Source: Bradyrhizobium frederickii (GTDB lineage: Bacteria > Pseudomonadota > Alphaproteobacteria > Rhizobiales > Xanthobacteraceae). Taken from it: a stretch of 64,000 nucleotides of DNA. The DNA lies in assembly GCF_004570865.1 (NCBI RefSeq), contig NZ_SPQS01000002.1, forward strand, positions 372,001 through 436,000, read 5' to 3'. The notes beneath the pieces are model-generated. The model was not told the origin of the DNA. It saw nothing but the letters and a program-made list of their open reading frames with translations, and ran no database searches. Position 1 is the first letter of the stretch, and each line of letters begins with the position of its first letter. The position numbers and the translations under genes are program-made. Shown here in pieces: positions 29,301 to 36,627 of the stretch.

Positions 29301-29564
29301 ACGGCGTTCTCGCGCGCCGACGGACCGAAGACCTATGTACAGCACGTGCTGGCCACGCAGAAGGACAAGGTCTGGCCGCTGATCGAGCAGGGCGCGATCA
29401 TCTATGTCTGCGGCGACGGCGGCAAGATGGAGCCCGACGTCAAGGCGGCGCTGGTCGCAATCCACCGCGAGAAGAACGGCGGTGACGCGGCCGCCAGTGC
29501 CCGCTGGATCGAGGAGATGGGCACGAAGAACCGCTATGTGCTCGACGTCTGGGCGGGTGGGTGA
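26331..29564 (+). CDS. Self-sufficient cytochrome P450-NADPH reductase fusion (CYP102/BM3 type)
   Basis: This 1077-residue fusion has the BM3 order: P450 (1-465), short linker, FMN/flavodoxin domain (about 498-635, LVLYGSNLGTAEELATRMA) and FAD/NADPH domain (about 670-1077, RYYSISSSPSV, GPGTGLAPFRGFLQERAA). Heme ligand Cys412 lies in FGNGQRACIGRG, with I-helix AGHETTSG and KEALRLWPP. It should hydroxylate or epoxidise long-chain fatty acids with NADPH. By my alignment the BM3 residues Arg47 and Tyr51, which hold the fatty-acid carboxylate, are Ser52 and Val56 here, while the gating Phe87 is kept as Phe92. Substrate preference may therefore differ. CYP102A6 is the known Bradyrhizobium member. 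Confidence 0.95.
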   Translation: MSSTNRLDPIPHPPTKPVVGNMLSLDSAAPVQHLTRLAKELGPIFWLDMMGSPIVVVSGHDLVDELSDEKRFDKTVRGALRRVRAVGGDGLFTADTKEPNWSKAHNILLQPFGNRAMQSYHGSMVDIAEQLVQKWERLNADDEIDVVHDMTALTLDTIGLCGFDYRFNSFYRRDYHPFVESLVRSLETIMMTRGLPFEQLWMQKRRKTLAEDVAFMNKMVDQIIAERRKSAEAIDDKKDMLAAMMTGVDRATGEQLDDVNIRYQINTFLIAGHETTSGLLSYTLYALLKHPDILKKAYDEVDRVFGPDVNAKPTYQQVTQLTYITQILKEALRLWPPAPAYGISPLNDETIGGRYKLRKGTFTTILVTALHRDPSVWGPNPDAFDPENFSREAEAKRPINAWKPFGNGQRACIGRGFAMHEAALALGMILQRFKLIDHQRYQMHLKETLTIKPEGFKIKVRPRADRERGAYGGPIAAAGSAPKAPRRPTARPGHNTPMLVLYGSNLGTAEELATRMADLAEINGFAVHLGPLDDYVGKLPQEGGVLIICASYNGAPPDNATQFVKWLGGDLPKEAFAGVRYAVFGCGNSDWAATYQSVPRLIDEQLSKHGARAVYPRGEGDARSDLDGQFQKWFPAAAQVATKEFGIDWNFTRTAEDDPLYAIEPVAVTAVNTIVAQGGAVAMKVLANDELQNKSGPDPSERSTRHIEVQLRANVSYRVGDHLSVVPRNDPTLVDSVARRFGFLPADQIRLQVAEGRRAQLPVGEAVSVGRLLSEFVELQQVATRKQIQIMAEHTRCPVTKPKLLAFVGEETEPVERYRVEILAKRKSVFDLLLEYPACELPFHVYLEMLSLLAPRYYSISSSPSVDPARCSITVGVVEGPAASGRGVYKGICSNYLANRRVGDVVYATVRETKAGFRLPEDPSVPIIMIGPGTGLAPFRGFLQERAARKAKGATLGPSMLFFGCRHPDQDFLYADELKALAASGITELFTAFSRADGPKTYVQHVLATQKDKVWPLIEQGAIIYVCGDGGKMEPDVKAALVAIHREKNGGDAAASARWIEEMGTKNRYVLDVWAGG

Positions 29565-29594
29565 TTGTTCGTCCGATCGTGCTAAACGTCGGGG

Positions 29595-30269
29595 ATGATT
29601 CCCTGGGAAAAGATCGACACCGCCAGGATTCCCGGTTCCGACGAGGAGCTCCGGCTGATGCGGCGGGGCAAGGAATTCTCCATCAAGCTCGGCACCAACG
29701 AGCTGATGAACAATCGCTTGTCCGGCTCGGAAGCCGCGCTCGCAACGCTCGCGGCGAAGCAGATCGAGAAGGTCGCCAAGCCCGTCGTCCTCATCGGCGG
29801 CCTCGGCATGGGCTTTACGTTGCGTGCGGCGCTCACCGTGCTTGGGCCCAAGGCGAAGGTCGTGGTGTCCGAACTGGTGCCGGCGGTGGTGGCCTGGGCG
29901 AAAGGTCCGATGGCGGAGGTCTTCGGCGACAGCCTGGATGATGGCAGAGTGAAGATCCGGGAAATCGACGTTGGCGAAATCATCCGCGCGCAGCGGTCGG
30001 CCTTCGACGCCATTCTCCTCGACGTCGATAACGGGCCGGAAGGGCTGACCCGCAAGGGCAATGACGCGCTCTATAGTGCGAGCGGGCTCTCGGCAGCGAA
30101 GACGGCGCTGCGCCCGGGCGGCGTGCTCGCGGTCTGGTCGTCGGGACCCAACCCCGCCTTCACCAGGCGTCTCCGCACCGCCGGCTTGGTCGTCAACGAA
30201 GTCAATGTCCGCGCCACCGGGCGAGGCGGTGGCGCGCGCCATGTAATCTGGATCGCGAAGAAGAGTTAA
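29595..30269 (+). CDS. Spermidine synthase-like class I methyltransferase-fold protein
   Basis: This 224-residue protein has a Rossmann-type nucleotide site (VVLIGGLGMGFTLRAAL, then an acidic VSELVPAVVAWA) and ILLDVDNGPEGLT in the region that carries the catalytic Asp of polyamine synthases. It is shorter than true spermidine synthases and lacks their N-terminal beta domain, so an aminopropyl- or methyltransferase role is uncertain. The only Shine-Dalgarno candidate is GGGG just before ATG 29595. It follows the P450 gene by 30 bases and its stop overlaps the stop of the convergent hydrolase by three bases. Confidence 0.75.
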   Translation: MIPWEKIDTARIPGSDEELRLMRRGKEFSIKLGTNELMNNRLSGSEAALATLAAKQIEKVAKPVVLIGGLGMGFTLRAALTVLGPKAKVVVSELVPAVVAWAKGPMAEVFGDSLDDGRVKIREIDVGEIIRAQRSAFDAILLDVDNGPEGLTRKGNDALYSASGLSAAKTALRPGGVLAVWSSGPNPAFTRRLRTAGLVVNEVNVRATGRGGGARHVIWIAKKS

Positions 30270-31180
30270 GCGGCCTGCGCGGCCGCGCCATGGGCGTGCT
30301 TGTCGATGGCGTCGATGATCTCCGGCCAGAACCGCATCGGCAGCGCGTGGCCCATGCCTTCGATCATCAACAATTTGGCGTTCGGGATTGACGCCGCCGT
30401 GTCCTTGCCGCCTTCGGGGCGGACCAGCGGATCGACGGTGCCGTGAATGACCAGTGTCGGTGTGATCACCGCGTGCAGCCGCTCCTTCCGGCTGCCGGAC
30501 GCCAGCACGGCGCGGAGCTGACGGCCGACGCCGGCCGGATTGAGTCCGCGCGCGAACACGCGCTCGGCACGCTCGGGGTCGAGCGCTTCCTCCTCCGGAA
30601 AATGTCCGGCGCGCAACACCTTCCAGGTCTGGCCATAACGGACGATGAACTCCTCCTTGCTGCGCGGCGGCGGCGCCATCAGCATTGCGGCGGCTTCGCG
30701 CGACGGCGGCGGGATGCGCGGATTGCCTGTGGTCGACATGATCGATGTCAACGAACGGACGCGGTGCGGAAACGACAGCACCACCTCCTGGGCGATCATG
30801 CCGCCCATGGACGCGCCGACCAGATGCGCCGACTTGATGTCGAGCGCATCCATCAAGGCGACCGTGTCCTTCGCCATGTCGATCAGCTTGTAGGTCGTGG
30901 CGACCGGAATCCTGAGGAAGCGCAGCTTCAGCAGCTCGAGCGGCGTCAGGCGCTTGCCGCCGGTGAGATGGCTCGACTTGCCGATATCGCGATTGTCGAA
31001 ACGGATCACGCGGAAACCCCGCGCGGCAAGCTGCTCGCAGAACGCATCGTCCCAGTGGATCATCTGCGCTCCCAAACCCATGATCAGCAGCAGCGGTTCG
31101 GCATTGTCGTTGCCAAAGATCTCGTAGCAGATGTCGATGCCGTTGGCGCGGACGGTCTGGGGCGGCTGATGGGTGGTCAC
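30266..31180 (-). CDS. Alpha/beta hydrolase
   Basis: This 304-residue hydrolase has nucleophile Ser in LVGASMGGMIAQEVVL, an acid in IHGTVDPLVRP and His in EGMGHALPM. The frame is open to 31423 but the strong GGAGGG at 31186-31191, placed before GTG 31180, sets the start (VTTHQPPQTV). It is the only minus-strand gene in the 22546-43288 stretch. Family members include esterases and carboxylic-ester or lactone hydrolases; I cannot narrow this down. It is divergent from the PHA synthase genes. Confidence 0.87.
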   Translation of the reverse strand: MTTHQPPQTVRANGIDICYEIFGNDNAEPLLLIMGLGAQMIHWDDAFCEQLAARGFRVIRFDNRDIGKSSHLTGGKRLTPLELLKLRFLRIPVATTYKLIDMAKDTVALMDALDIKSAHLVGASMGGMIAQEVVLSFPHRVRSLTSIMSTTGNPRIPPPSREAAAMLMAPPPRSKEEFIVRYGQTWKVLRAGHFPEEEALDPERAERVFARGLNPAGVGRQLRAVLASGSRKERLHAVITPTLVIHGTVDPLVRPEGGKDTAASIPNAKLLMIEGMGHALPMRFWPEIIDAIDKHAHGAAAQAA

Positions 31181-31340
31181 GGATCCCTCCTGCTGATCGG
31201 TGTTGTATCGCACGGTTTCCCGCCGCAAAGAAGCGGCGCGCCGAGCAGCGAGTGCGCTTGCCGGTTGACCGGCACCGCGCAACGGTGTGGTATGGCGGGA
31301 AAAGAAGGGCATCGCAGCTCTCGATTTCAGGAGGACGCCG

Positions 31341-31724
31341 ATGACCGACAAGACCAACGACCCCGTTGCCACGTGGCAGAAGATGGTCGGCGAGATGGAG
31401 AAGGGGTTCAACTCTTTCGCCAACCAGGCGATGTCGTCGCCGGAATTTTCACAGGCGATGAACCGCGCCGGCGGAGTTGCTGCAGGTGCTCAGAAGCAGC
31501 TCGGCGAACTCATGGAGAAATATCTCGTCACGATGAACCTGCCGAGCCGGGAGCAGGTCACTGGTCTTGCGGAACGGCTCCAGTCGGTCGAGGCGCAGAT
31601 CGGCGAGATCAAGGCGATGCTGAGCCAGATGGCGGCGAATTCCGGCATCACGCAAGGCTTCGATAGCACCCCGCGGCCGCCACGGACGAAGCGCCCGCCT
31701 TCCGAGCCCGGAGAGCCGACATGA
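31341..31724 (+). CDS. Short PhaE-like / phasin-like partner of PHA synthase
   Basis: This 127-residue protein is mainly helical (about 10-95), with heptad-like EQVTGLAERLQSVEAQIGEI ahead of a Pro-rich basic tail (TPRPPRTKRPPS). A GGAGG sits eight bases before the ATG, and it overlaps the PHA synthase start by four bases. Class III synthases need PhaE, which is usually about 350 residues; this one is about a third of that. I read it as a minimal PhaE-like subunit, or a small phasin, from its coupling to phaC and its coiled-coil segment. No motif proves it. Confidence 0.7.
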   Translation: MTDKTNDPVATWQKMVGEMEKGFNSFANQAMSSPEFSQAMNRAGGVAAGAQKQLGELMEKYLVTMNLPSREQVTGLAERLQSVEAQIGEIKAMLSQMAANSGITQGFDSTPRPPRTKRPPSEPGEPT

Positions 31725-32803
31725 ACGGGCCGGCGGGACTTGATCTCGCGTCCATCCCGGAGCGGATCCAGACCGAGGTGCAGCGCGCGATCCAGCGCAG
31801 CATCAAGGGCGTTGAATATTTCTCGACCTCGGGCCCTTCGCTCGGCTCGACGCCGAAGGACGTGCTGCATTCGCGCGGCACCATGAACCTTTATCACTAC
31901 CGGCCGATGTCGGACGAGATCTACCGGGTGCCGGTGCTGATCGTGATGGCGACCACCAATCGCGGCTACATCCTCGACCTCGTCCCCGGGCAGAGCTTCA
32001 TCGAGTTCCTGCTCAAGCGCGGATACGACGTCTACATGCTCGACTGGAGCGCGCCGCGGCCGGAGGAGAAGAGCCTGCGGATGGAGGACTATGTCCTCGA
32101 CTTCATCCCGGACTGCGTCCGCCGCGTGCAGGCGGACTCCGGAGAGCAGGACGTCTCGGTCATCGGCTATTGCTTCGGCGGCGTGCTGTCGCTGCTGTAC
32201 GGCTCGATCCACAAGGACGGGCCGATGAAGAACCTGATCTGCTTCACCACGCCGATCGACTTCCGCGAGATGAAGCTGTTCTCGAACTTCTCCGACCGTC
32301 GTTATTTCGACGTCGACCGTCTCGTCGACAGCGTCGGCAACGTGCCGCCGGAAATGATCCTGTCTTCGTTCGAGATGCTGCGCCCGGCCTCGCGCACGGT
32401 GAGCCAGATCCAGCTCTGGGAGAACATCTGGAACGACGAGTTCGTCAAATCCTACCGCATGTTCGACCGCTGGGCGACCGACACGCTGCCGCTGGCCGGC
32501 GAATATTTCCGCACCATCACCAAGGACCTGATGTGGGACAACAAGCTGTTCAACGACGCCATGTCGGTCGGCGGCCGTGCGGCGAAGCTCGAGAGCATCA
32601 AGGTGCCGATCCTGCACGCGGTCGCCGAGCACGACCACATCGTGCCGTATGAGGCCGCCAAGCACCTGATCGCGAAGATCGGATCTGCGGACAAGGAAGA
32701 GGTGATCCTGAAAGGCGGTCACGTCTCGCTGGTCGCGGGCGCCAACGCCGTGAAGCGGCTATGGCCGAAACTGGATTCCTGGCTGGGAAAGAGATCGATA
32801 TGA
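31721..32803 (+). CDS. phaC: Class III-type poly(3-hydroxyalkanoate) synthase subunit PhaC
   Basis: This 360-residue protein matches the length of class III PhaC, not the roughly 600 residues of class I. The lipase-like box has Cys151 as nucleophile (VIGYCFGGVLSL), with the catalytic Asp in AEHDHIVPYE and His in LKGGHVSLVAG. MATTNRGYILDLVPGQSFIE and YDVYMLDWSAPRPEEKS are typical family blocks. It polymerises hydroxyacyl-CoA on storage granules. The gene overlaps the short PhaE-like gene upstream and the acetyltransferase downstream. Bradyrhizobium strains carry several PHA synthases, and this would be an accessory one. Confidence 0.92.
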   Translation: MNGPAGLDLASIPERIQTEVQRAIQRSIKGVEYFSTSGPSLGSTPKDVLHSRGTMNLYHYRPMSDEIYRVPVLIVMATTNRGYILDLVPGQSFIEFLLKRGYDVYMLDWSAPRPEEKSLRMEDYVLDFIPDCVRRVQADSGEQDVSVIGYCFGGVLSLLYGSIHKDGPMKNLICFTTPIDFREMKLFSNFSDRRYFDVDRLVDSVGNVPPEMILSSFEMLRPASRTVSQIQLWENIWNDEFVKSYRMFDRWATDTLPLAGEYFRTITKDLMWDNKLFNDAMSVGGRAAKLESIKVPILHAVAEHDHIVPYEAAKHLIAKIGSADKEEVILKGGHVSLVAGANAVKRLWPKLDSWLGKRSI

Positions 32804-33393
32804 GCGAGCAGCGTTCCTATCCGCGTCACGTCAAGACCGACGCCGGCGATATCGAGATTCGTCTGATGGCGCCCGCGGACGAGGCCGCGGTGCTCGCCTT
32901 CGGCAAGGGTCTGCCAACCCACGATTTGCTGTTCCTGCCGCGCAATATCAGCGAGCCGAAGGTGCTGTCGGCCTGGGTCAAGGAGATCGAGCGGGGCGCG
33001 ATCACGAGCCTGCTCGCGGTCAGGGACGGCAAGGTCGTCGGCTGCGGCACGCTGGTGCGCGATCCCCATTCCTGGTCGCCCCATGTCGGCGAGATCCGGA
33101 TGGTGGTCTCGCTCGATGTGCGCGGGAAGGGGGTGGGGCGGGCGCTGTCGCAGGAGACCTTTGCACTCGCACTCGGGGCGGGCCTGGAAAAGCTCTCGGT
33201 TCAGATGACGGTCGATCAGCAGGCGGCGATCGCCGTGTTCGAGAGCCTCGGCTTCAAGGCCGAAGCGTTGCTGCGGGCCCACGTTCGGGACGTCGACGGC
33301 AAGACCCACGACATCGTCGTGCTCGGTCACAACATCGCGCAGGTCCAGGCCCAGATGGAGGCCTATGGGCTGCCGGGCGCGGTGCAGCACTAG
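32800..33393 (+). CDS. GNAT family acyltransferase
   Basis: This 197-residue protein has a GNAT fold: beta strands around GEIRMVVSLDV, then the acetyl-CoA loop RGKGVGRALSQE and a C-terminal QQAAIAVFESLGFKAEA. It starts at ATG 32800, overlapping the phaC stop by four bases, so it is made with the synthase. Its substrate is unknown; linkage suggests acylation of a PHA-related protein or metabolite. The upstream 13 residues of the open frame belong to the phaC overlap and are left out. Confidence 0.87.
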   Translation: MSEQRSYPRHVKTDAGDIEIRLMAPADEAAVLAFGKGLPTHDLLFLPRNISEPKVLSAWVKEIERGAITSLLAVRDGKVVGCGTLVRDPHSWSPHVGEIRMVVSLDVRGKGVGRALSQETFALALGAGLEKLSVQMTVDQQAAIAVFESLGFKAEALLRAHVRDVDGKTHDIVVLGHNIAQVQAQMEAYGLPGAVQH

Positions 33394-33433
33394 GGATCGC
33401 CAAAAGGGGGTCGGTAGGGGCCAAGTGGCCAAG

Positions 33434-33453
33434 GAGGCATCAGGATGCCTCTT
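33434..33453 (+). terminator. Hairpin after the acetyltransferase gene
   Basis: GAGGCAT, loop CAGG, ATGCCTC pair perfectly about 40 bases after the acetyltransferase stop, followed by TTATT. This could be a weak terminator closing the phaC operon ahead of the phasin promoter. Confidence 0.5.
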
Positions 33454-33463
33454 ATTCAGCTTG

Positions 33464-33504
33464 ATCACGATTTCGTGATATCGCAGTGCAATATGAATAT
33501 TGCA
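33464..33504 (+). promoter_or_regulatory. Paired palindromes upstream of the phasin gene
   Basis: Two perfect inverted repeats lie close together: ATCACGA-tt-TCGTGAT at 33464-33479 and TGCAATAT-ga-ATATTGCA at 33487-33504, about 95 bases before the phasin ATG. The second is TGC...GCA type, in keeping with the TGC-rich sites bound by PhaR repressors of phasin genes. Binding by PhaR is an inference; phaR is not in this window. Confidence 0.5.
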
Positions 33505-33597
33505 TCGCACAATTAACTATGCCATATAGGTCGTGCCCCGGGCCAATGCGGACGGGGTGAGCCCATAGCTCAGAGCAATGAGGATGGAGAGAACCCC

Positions 33598-34053
33598 ATG
33601 ACCACTGAAACCAACACCGCTTTCGAGGGCTTCAAGGACGCTTTCAAGAACATCCAGAATCTGGAAGTTCCCGAGGCTGCCCGCGAGTTCGTCAAGAAGA
33701 CCGCCAACACCGCCAAGGACCGTGCTGCCGAGGCTTTCGCAGGCTCCGAGCGCGTGACCGCCGCCGTCGAGAACGCGGTGACCGAATCCGTCGCTGAAGC
33801 CGGCAAGATCAGCCGCAACATCCAGCAGGCGATCTACGAGGACGCCGAGGCGTTCCTCGCGAGCATCGACAAGCTCGCGTCCGCCAAGTCGTTCAGCGAG
33901 GCCGTCGAGATCCAGTCGGGCCTGCTCCGCTCGCGCGGCGAAGTGTTCGTCTCGCGCGCCAAGGCGACCGCCGACTATTTCGGCAAGCTCGCTGCCAACG
34001 GTGCGAAGTCCGCTCAGGACAATTTTGCCAAGGTCTACAACAAGACCGCCTGA
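33598..34053 (+). CDS. Phasin family protein
   Basis: This 151-residue, almost wholly helical, Ala-rich protein fits the phasin_2 type: FEGFKDAFKNIQNLEVPEAA at the start and SGLLRSRGEVFVSRAKATAD near the end. It coats PHA granules. GGATGGAGAG precedes the ATG. It is a single-gene unit with its own upstream palindromes and a strong terminator. Codon use is restricted, as expected for a highly expressed gene. The neighbouring phaC supports a storage role. Confidence 0.9.
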   Translation: MTTETNTAFEGFKDAFKNIQNLEVPEAAREFVKKTANTAKDRAAEAFAGSERVTAAVENAVTESVAEAGKISRNIQQAIYEDAEAFLASIDKLASAKSFSEAVEIQSGLLRSRGEVFVSRAKATADYFGKLAANGAKSAQDNFAKVYNKTA

Positions 34054-34084
34054 TCTGGCGCCCTGAGCAGAAAACTGAATTTGA

Positions 34085-34109
34085 GGCCCGCTTCGGCGGG
34101 CCTTTTGTT
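34085..34109 (+). terminator. Rho-independent terminator of the phasin gene
   Basis: GGCCCGC, tetraloop TTCG, GGCGGGCC pair and are followed by TTTTGTTTTT, 31 bases after the phasin stop. This is the clearest intrinsic terminator in the window. Confidence 0.9.
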
Positions 34110-34122
34110 TTTGGTCGGCGTT

Positions 34123-34246
34123 CCCCGGATCAGCAGTGCGCACCGCCGTCTTGCGGCGGGGTGCACTGCTGATCCGGGGTCCATCGTTTGCCTGGTCCCG
34201 GCTCTGCGGCGCATCGCTTCGCGCTGCACCGCGTCCGGGACACGGG
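34123..34246. repeat. Intergenic palindromic repeat, family A copy 2
   Basis: It contains a long hairpin at 34123-34179 (outer arms CCCCGGATCAGCAGTGC and GCACTGCTGATCCGGGG) followed by the family core GGTCCCGGCTCTGCG and GCGTCCGGGACACGGG. It separates the phasin terminator from the DUF445 gene. Confidence 0.8.
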
Positions 34247-34271
34247 CAGATCGACGCGCTAAGTATCTACA

Positions 34272-35558
34272 ATGAACGCACCCGCCACCTTCACCTTCGA
34301 CACCCCCGGCGACGCCGAACGCGCGGCCGAGCTGCGCCGCGTCAAGGCGCTGGCGACGCTGGTGCTTGCCTCGACGCTTGCGCTCTTCATCGTGGCAAAA
34401 TGGCTCCTGCCGGTGCATCCGTTGTTCGGCTTCATCGCCGCCTTCGCGGAAGCCGCGACCATCGGCGGCCTCGCCGACTGGTATGCCGTGGTTGCCCTGT
34501 TCAAGCGGCCGCTCGGCCTGCCGATCCCGCATACCGCGATCATCCAGAGCAACCAGGCCCGCATCGCCGACAAGCTCGGCGAGTTCATCCAGGTGCATTT
34601 CCTCGAGGCCGGTCCCGTCGAGGCCAAGCTGAAGGAAATCGATTTCGGCTCCTTCATTGCCGACTGGCTGCGCGACCGCAAGCGCAGCGATGATCTGGCT
34701 CGCTTCGCGCTCCGCCTGTTGCCCGAGGCCTTCTCGGCGACGGAGACCTCCGGCTTGATGACCTTCATCATCCGCCGCATGTCATCGCAGCTCCAGGCGA
34801 TCGACCTTGCGCCGCTTGCCGCCGGCACGCTGCGCGGCTTCGTGGCGGAGGGGCGGCACCAGATTCTGTTCGACGATCTCCTGCGGGTGATGCACGAGAC
34901 GCTGAATCAGAAAGAGACGATGGCGATGATCCGCGAGAAGGTGCGCGCGGAATTGCCGACCCTGCTCAGGCTCTACCGTGCCGACAAGTTTCTGGTGAAC
35001 AAGATCGTCGCGTCCGCCACCGCGTTCTTCAACGAGGTGCGCAGCGATGCCAAGCACCCGTTCCGCAGCGAGTTCGATCGCATGGTGCTGAGCTTCGTCG
35101 ACCGGCTCGGCACCGATCAGGCCTATATCGACCGCATCGCCGGATTGAAGCGTGACCTGCTGGCGCGGCCCGAGCTCGCCGATCTTGCCCGCACGGTCTG
35201 GGCCAACACACGCTCGTTCATCGAGCGCAGCGCGAGCGGCGAAACGCAGGTGCTGCAGCATCATCTCGCCGGCATGTTCGTCGCGGCAGGCGAAGCGCTT
35301 GCCGGCGATGCCGAGCTGCGCGGCGAGATCAACAAGGGCCTGGTGACGGTGTTGCGCAGCTTCATTGCCGATCAGAAGAGCGGCGTTTCGATCTTCATCT
35401 CCGATCAGGTCAAGGCGTGGGATATGGCGCAGCTGATCTCGCTGATCGAAATCAACATCGGTCGCGATCTGCAATACATCCGCTTCAACGGCTCGCTGAT
35501 CGGCGGCCTCGCCGGCCTGGCGCTCTACTCCGTAGAATTCCTGCTCCGATGGCTGTGA
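34272..35558 (+). CDS. DUF445 family inner-membrane protein
   Basis: This 428-residue protein has a hydrophobic helix near residues 26-46 (LATLVLASTLALFIVAKWLL), the family block AATIGGLADWYAVVALFKRP, a long soluble helical middle and a C-terminal membrane helix (GGLAGLALYSVEFLLRWL). The function of DUF445 proteins is not established; E. coli YjiN belongs here. The start ATG 34272 has a weak ribosome binding site. It stands alone between a repeat and a small hairpin at 35615-35632. Confidence 0.88.
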   Translation: MNAPATFTFDTPGDAERAAELRRVKALATLVLASTLALFIVAKWLLPVHPLFGFIAAFAEAATIGGLADWYAVVALFKRPLGLPIPHTAIIQSNQARIADKLGEFIQVHFLEAGPVEAKLKEIDFGSFIADWLRDRKRSDDLARFALRLLPEAFSATETSGLMTFIIRRMSSQLQAIDLAPLAAGTLRGFVAEGRHQILFDDLLRVMHETLNQKETMAMIREKVRAELPTLLRLYRADKFLVNKIVASATAFFNEVRSDAKHPFRSEFDRMVLSFVDRLGTDQAYIDRIAGLKRDLLARPELADLARTVWANTRSFIERSASGETQVLQHHLAGMFVAAGEALAGDAELRGEINKGLVTVLRSFIADQKSGVSIFISDQVKAWDMAQLISLIEINIGRDLQYIRFNGSLIGGLAGLALYSVEFLLRWL

Positions 35559-35614
35559 CTTTTGCGTCACGGCTTCCGGCATTAGCACACAAGCCTATTG
35601 TCGCCTGGGGTCTG

Positions 35615-35632
35615 CCCGGCTTCAATGCCGGG
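35615..35632 (+). other. Small hairpin after the DUF445 gene
   Basis: CCCGGC, loop TTCAAT, GCCGGG pair perfectly 57 bases after the DUF445 stop. No T-run follows, so terminator function is doubtful. The remaining bases to 35758 show no further structure; AGGGGAAA before ATG 35759 is the ribosome binding site of the next gene. Confidence 0.4.
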
Positions 35633-35758
35633 AACCGACGGCGCAGCTGATTCATGTTGCAATGCGGAACGATCAAGAAGCCGGAGAGTTAGAATTCAGA
35701 CCTATTTGCCGGCCTCGTTCTGGCGTCCTTTATCCAGTTCTTCCCAGGGGAAATATTG

Positions 35759-36529
35759 ATGACCGCTACTGCCCAGACGCTGCGTCCGCCGTCCCGCACC
35801 TTGATGTTTCTGGAGGGACGCGCGATCCACGAGTTCGGCGCATTCCTCGGCGCACTTCCGCTGCTGAGCCTCGCGCCGCGCGGCGATGGGCACCCCGTGC
35901 TGGTGTTGCCGGGCCTCGTGGCTTCGGACGCGTCCACGCGTGCGCTGCGTTCATTTCTGACCAGCAAGGGCTACGCGGTGAGCGGTTGGCGCCAGGGCCG
36001 CAATTACGGCCTGCGCGACGGCGTGCAGCACGCGATGGTCGATCTGGTCGAGGAGCTCAGCGAAACGCACGGCCGCAAGATCAGTCTGGTCGGCTGGAGC
36101 CTCGGCGGCCTCTATGCCCGTCAGCTCGCCAAGATGATGCCCGACCGCGTGCGCCAGGTGATTACGCTCGGCAGCCCCTTCGCCGGCAATCCCCGCTCCA
36201 CCAACGCCTGGCGCGTCTATGAATGGGCCAGCGGAAGGAAGGCCGATGAGGTCGATCCGCGGTTTGGCGGCGAGCTCGCCGTCCCGCCGCCGGTGCCGAC
36301 CACCGCCATCTTCAGCCGCACCGACGGCGTCTGCGCCTGGCAGGGCTGCATGGAGAAAACGGGAGCGCAGACCGAGAGCATCGAGGTCGAGAGCAGCCAT
36401 TGCGGCATGGGCCATCATCCGGCCGTGGTCTATGCAGTGGCCGATCGCCTCGCGCAAAAGGAAGGCCAGTGGCGTCCGTTCGATCGCAGCGGCTGGCGCA
36501 GCCTGGCGTATCCCGATCCGCACCGGTGA
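35759..36529 (+). CDS. Alpha/beta hydrolase, paralogue of the one at 22803
   Basis: This 256-residue protein has nucleophile Ser in LVGWSLGGLYARQLA and a His candidate in ESSHCGMGHHPAVV. Shared blocks with the 22803 protein include PVLVLPGLVASDASTRALRS, QVITLGSPFAGNPRSTNAW and VADRLAQKEGQWRPFDRS. Two Cys flank an insertion (VCAWQGCMEK), which may matter for the active-site lid. ATG 35759 follows a TTG and sits behind AGGGGAA. It ends about 100 bases before paaX and may be read with it. Substrate unknown. Confidence 0.85.
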   Translation: MTATAQTLRPPSRTLMFLEGRAIHEFGAFLGALPLLSLAPRGDGHPVLVLPGLVASDASTRALRSFLTSKGYAVSGWRQGRNYGLRDGVQHAMVDLVEELSETHGRKISLVGWSLGGLYARQLAKMMPDRVRQVITLGSPFAGNPRSTNAWRVYEWASGRKADEVDPRFGGELAVPPPVPTTAIFSRTDGVCAWQGCMEKTGAQTESIEVESSHCGMGHHPAVVYAVADRLAQKEGQWRPFDRSGWRSLAYPDPHR

Positions 36530-36627
36530 TTCCTTCTTCGCCTCGCCCGTAAGAACGGGGAGAGGGAGACTAAGAGCGTCGCTCGCGTCCATTGTCGCGC
36601 CGGCGCCAAACGCGCTATGCCTTTGGC

